DNA of 10,993 bases, taken from Chloroflexota bacterium. Lineage in GTDB: Bacteria > Chloroflexota > Dehalococcoidia > Lucifugimonadales > JADFKI01. The position numbers and the translations under genes were made by a program. The stretch is taken from positions 1 through 10,993 of the forward strand of contig VXRI01000129.1 of NCBI GenBank assembly GCA_009838595.1. The letters are read 5' to 3'. The notes below the pieces were generated by a model. It saw only the letters and a list, made by a program, of their open reading frames with translations. It was not told the DNA's origin and made no database searches. Of the stretch, positions 7,358 to 10,993 are shown in pieces (the first letter of the stretch is position 1; the number at the start of each line of letters is the position of its first letter).

Positions 7358-7371
7358 CGTGAATATACACG
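7358..7371. promoter_or_regulatory. Palindrome overlapping a -10-like box upstream of the amidohydrolase gene
   Basis: CGTG and CACG flank a 6-base AT core (CGTGAATATACACG); the palindrome is perfect except for one central pair. On the minus strand the core contains TATATT, a plausible -10 about 40 bases ahead of the ATG at 7321. No good -35 is visible. It could be an operator, but this rests on symmetry and position only. Confidence 0.25.
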
Positions 7372-7425
7372 AATCCAGCTGACCTATTCTACATGAGGTG
7401 ATGACACAAATGTTAGTTCTGCCCT

Positions 7426-7463
7426 ACCCATCTTGTCTATCACGCCCATTCTTGCCTAGCCTG
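7426..7463 (-). repeat. Short array of degenerate 9-10 bp CAGGAT-type repeats after recO
   Basis: Read on the minus strand, four units follow each other without gaps right after the recO stop codon: CAGGCTAGG, CAAGAATGGG, CGTGATAGA, CAAGATGGGT. They share the form CARGATnGG with mismatches. A second array with closely similar units lies after ebfC (10564-10592). Confidence 0.45.
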
Positions 7464-8222
7464 TTAGACGGTGAGTGAAACGAATTCGGCGCTTCGGACT
7501 TCGCGCTCGGCGATGTGGCGGATGTAGGTGCGCAGCAGGCGTTCCATATCCTTGCGGATACCCTCCGGTACAGTCAGCGCTTCCACCTTGTCGAACGCCA
7601 ATTCGCGCTGTATAAAGCGCAGCGTCTTCATCGTGTTCATCGGCAGGGGTAGCAGTGCGCCGCTCGATTCTGCGCGGCAGTTTGGGCAGATTGCGCCGCC
7701 GCTTTCGCACACGAATAGGTGGTCGCCGGGCTTCAGCCACGCGCGGCACTCTACGCAGTGCACCAGCTCGGGAGTGTAACCTGTCACATCGAGCAGGCGA
7801 ATCTCGAACCAGCGCAGCAGCAGGTCAAGGTTGCTGGCGTTCTCAAGCCAGGTCAGCGCACGGAGCAGAAGCGCGTACATTTCTCGGTTGCCGTTGCCTT
7901 CCATCGAAAAGCCGTCCACGAGTTCGGCGATGTACATCGCGCGGGAGACTCGGCGCAGGTCGGCGCGTATGCCGCCGTAGGTGTTTATCGCAGACGCTTC
8001 GTTGATGGTGTCGAGATTCCTGCCCATGGAGACGGCAACGGACGCGCGGTTCAGCAGTTCTAAGTGCCCGCCGAACCTGCTCTTCATGCGGCGCACACCC
8101 TTCGCCACTGCCCGCACCTTGCCCTTGTCCGGCGAACACAGCGTCAGAATGCGGTCTGCCTCGCCAAGCGGCATTTGCCGCACGACCACGCCCTCGGTGC
8201 GGTATGTTCTGAATCTGCTCAA
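7464..8222 (-). CDS. recO: DNA repair protein RecO
   Basis: RecO anneals single-stranded DNA and, with RecR, loads RecA onto SSB-coated gaps. The 252-residue protein matches the family length. The N-terminal OB-fold (about 1-80) begins RTYRTEGVVVRQMPLGEADRILTL, a very typical RecO opening. A helical domain follows (about 90-150), and then a zinc-binding site with CVEC (156-159), C172 and CPNC (179-182). The start is the TTG at 8222. The frame is open upstream to the recR stop, but it contains no ATG, GTG or other TTG, and the family N-terminus fits the TTG; a weak GGCAGG lies about 9 bases before it. It is the last gene of the dnaX-ebfC-methyltransferase-recR-recO run, 63 bases after recR and in the same frame. 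Confidence 0.93.
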   Translation of the reverse strand: MSRFRTYRTEGVVVRQMPLGEADRILTLCSPDKGKVRAVAKGVRRMKSRFGGHLELLNRASVAVSMGRNLDTINEASAINTYGGIRADLRRVSRAMYIAELVDGFSMEGNGNREMYALLLRALTWLENASNLDLLLRWFEIRLLDVTGYTPELVHCVECRAWLKPGDHLFVCESGGAICPNCRAESSGALLPLPMNTMKTLRFIQRELAFDKVEALTVPEGIRKDMERLLRTYIRHIAEREVRSAEFVSLTV

Positions 8223-8285
8223 ACGGTCAGCCTGCCAATCCGAATCGTTGATGCCAGCCCTGCGCAGGACAGCGCGGTAAGCGAC

Positions 8286-8897
8286 TTATAACTCTTGCCT
8301 GCCCTCTATGGCGCGGCCGAGCGTGATGTCGTCCGCGTACTCCAAATCGCCGCCGACGGGCAAGCCTCGCGCCAGGCTGGTGATGCGCACGCCAAACGGC
8401 GATATGAGCTGCTGAATGTACATCGAGGTCGCATCGCCTTCGAGGTTGGGATTGATTGCGAGAATAATCTCTTCGATGTCGTCTGCCTGCAACCTATCGA
8501 GCAGCGGGCGAATGTGTAGGTCTTCGGGCCCAATGCCATTCTGCGGCGATATGACGCCGTGAAGTACATGGTACAGTCCTCGGTATATGTTCGTGCGTTC
8601 CAGCGCAATCACGTCAAGCGCGTCTTCTACTACGCAGATGCGCGTTCTGTCGCGGCGCGGATTGGCGCAGACGATGCAGAGGTCGGTCTCGGCGATGTTG
8701 TAGCAGACGCTGCACAACACGACGCGCTCCTTAACAGCAACAATCGCCTCCGCAAGCGCGAGTGCATCTTCCTCGGGCATCCGGACGAGGTAGAATGCGA
8801 GGCGTGGCGCCGTTTTGGGGCCTATGCCCGGCAGCTTGCTAAACTCGTCCGCGAGCCGCGCGACGGGCGCAGCCGCACGCACGCTGTCAGTCGTCAT
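8286..8897 (-). CDS. recR: Recombination mediator protein RecR
   Basis: RecR forms a ring-like clamp on DNA and works with RecO (and RecF) in RecA loading at gaps. The 203 residues show, in order, the helix-hairpin-helix KLPGIGPKTAPRLAFYL (21-37), a four-cysteine zinc finger (C62, C65, C74, C77) and a Toprim domain. The Toprim domain opens with ICVVEDALDVIALE (87-100), followed by GLYHVLHGVISPQNGIGPEDL (107-127) and the late INPNLEGDATSMYI block (148-161). All family landmarks are present and the length is normal. The ATG at 8897 has an excellent Shine-Dalgarno, AAGGGAG at 8905-8911, seven bases upstream in the 18-base gap after the methyltransferase-nuclease stop. This spacing suggests the two genes are co-transcribed. 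In most bacteria recR follows ebfC (ybaB) directly; here another gene is interposed. Confidence 0.97.
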   Translation of the reverse strand: MTTDSVRAAAPVARLADEFSKLPGIGPKTAPRLAFYLVRMPEEDALALAEAIVAVKERVVLCSVCYNIAETDLCIVCANPRRDRTRICVVEDALDVIALERTNIYRGLYHVLHGVISPQNGIGPEDLHIRPLLDRLQADDIEEIILAINPNLEGDATSMYIQQLISPFGVRITSLARGLPVGGDLEYADDITLGRAIEGRQEL

Positions 8898-8915
8898 TCG
8901 TCAGCTCCCTTGTCT

Positions 8916-10592
<1,677 letters not shown>

Positions 10593-10596
10593 TAAA

Positions 10597-10905
10597 TTAG
10601 AGCATGCCCGGTGGCAGCATGCCGCCGGTGAGCGCGCCCATCTTGTCTTGCGCCATCTGCTGCGCCTTGTCCAGGCCTTCGTTGACCGCCGCCATAACGA
10701 GGTCTTCAAGCATGTCCACATCTTCCGGCGACACGACATCCGGATCGATAGTGATGGATTCGACCTTCATCTTACCGCTTACGACCGCCTTCACCACGCC
10801 ACCGCCTACGCTCGCCTCGACGGTCGCACTTTCGAGTTCCTCCTGCAGCTTCATCATCTGCTTCTGAATCTGCTGCGCCTGCCGCATCATCTTTCGATTC
10901 ATCAT
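10597..10905 (-). CDS. ebfC: YbaB/EbfC family nucleoid-associated protein
   Basis: A 102-residue dimeric DNA-binding protein of the YbaB/EbfC family, usually encoded between dnaX and recR. It has the N-terminal methionine/glutamine-rich amphipathic helix (residues 4-27, MRQAQQIQKQMMKLQEEL region), the glycine-marked strand ASVGGGVVKAVVSGK (31-45) and KVESITIDPDVV (47-58). The EDVDMLEDLVMAAVNEGLDKAQQMAQDKM helix (61-89) follows, with a short GGMLPPGM-type end; this is the family pattern throughout. The start is ATG 10905, overlapping the dnaX stop as ATGA, with GAGAGGT (10915-10921) nine bases upstream. A second in-frame ATG lies directly after it. The length and order are normal; only its downstream neighbour is unexpected. 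Confidence 0.95.
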   Translation of the reverse strand: MMNRKMMRQAQQIQKQMMKLQEELESATVEASVGGGVVKAVVSGKMKVESITIDPDVVSPEDVDMLEDLVMAAVNEGLDKAQQMAQDKMGALTGGMLPPGML

Positions 10906-10993
10906 GGTTTTCTGACCTCTCTTTCGCCGATTACTCGTGCGCCCATAGATTGTGCTGCCTGAACAAGGTGGCTCGTCTGCGAGGGGCGCTTGG
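10902..10993 (-). CDS. dnaX: 3' end of dnaX (DNA polymerase III gamma/tau subunit), partial
   Basis: Only the last 29 codons are visible. The frame ends with HLVQAAQSMGARVIGERE and a TGA at 10902-10904 that overlaps the ebfC ATG by four bases (ATGA), a sign of translational coupling. The ending, with a residue run of the type VqaAxxMGARVi, resembles the C-terminus of many DnaX proteins, and dnaX-ebfC-recR is a widely conserved gene order. The fragment is too short for certainty, so the identity rests on context plus this tail. Confidence 0.65.
   Translation of the reverse strand, partial: KRPSQTSHLVQAAQSMGARVIGEREVRKP

Noticed and set aside
7426..7463. CRISPR array after recO
   Set aside because: Units are only 9-10 bp, contiguous and without spacers, so they are a short tandem repeat and not a CRISPR.

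Overview
The window reads as a stretch of chromosome from a moderately GC-rich bacterium. Gene content and style suggest a Chloroflexota-type lineage (Dehalococcoidia/SAR202-like), but that is an impression from the proteins and intergenic repeats, not a computed placement. It holds nine complete or nearly complete genes plus a short 3' gene end. All lie on the minus strand except one. No tRNA, rRNA, CRISPR array or insertion sequence was seen.

Left part (1-2328): a 5' fragment of a minus-strand FAD-dependent amine-oxidase/desaturase-like oxidoreductase (1-675) is divergent from a plus-strand polytopic membrane protein of the UPF0104/LPG-synthase-TM (flippase-like) family (950-2017). The 274-base gap between them carries a promoter candidate for each. 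The plus-strand promoter sits so close to the ATG that its transcript should be essentially leaderless. A 311-base convergent gap (2018-2328) has no convincing gene but holds an imperfect palindrome and smaller hairpins, and looks like dispersed-repeat sequence.

Middle part (2329-7321): dprA (DNA-processing protein of transformation) and topA (DNA topoisomerase I with four C-terminal zinc ribbons) form a two-gene minus-strand unit 17 bases apart. Upstream of it is a metal-dependent amidohydrolase of the deaminase/chlorohydrolase group, in which the usual HxxE glutamate appears to be asparagine.

Right part (7464-10993): a minus-strand recombination/replication operon reads dnaX (3' end only), ebfC, a DNA methyltransferase fused to an Mrr-like nuclease domain, recR, recO. 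dnaX and ebfC overlap by ATGA. The methyltransferase-nuclease gene sits between ebfC and recR, which are usually direct neighbours, with 18 bases to recR. Two small arrays of a degenerate CAGGAT-type 9-10 bp repeat, in the same orientation, begin at or just after the stops of ebfC and recO. They therefore bracket the block methyltransferase-recR-recO.

Taken together, the window concentrates DNA-handling functions: strand loading and gap repair (RecO, RecR), clamp loading (DnaX), nucleoid association (EbfC), uptake and RecA loading (DprA), supercoil relaxation (TopA), and a single-chain methylation/restriction-like enzyme. The most interesting item is that fused enzyme embedded in a housekeeping repair operon.
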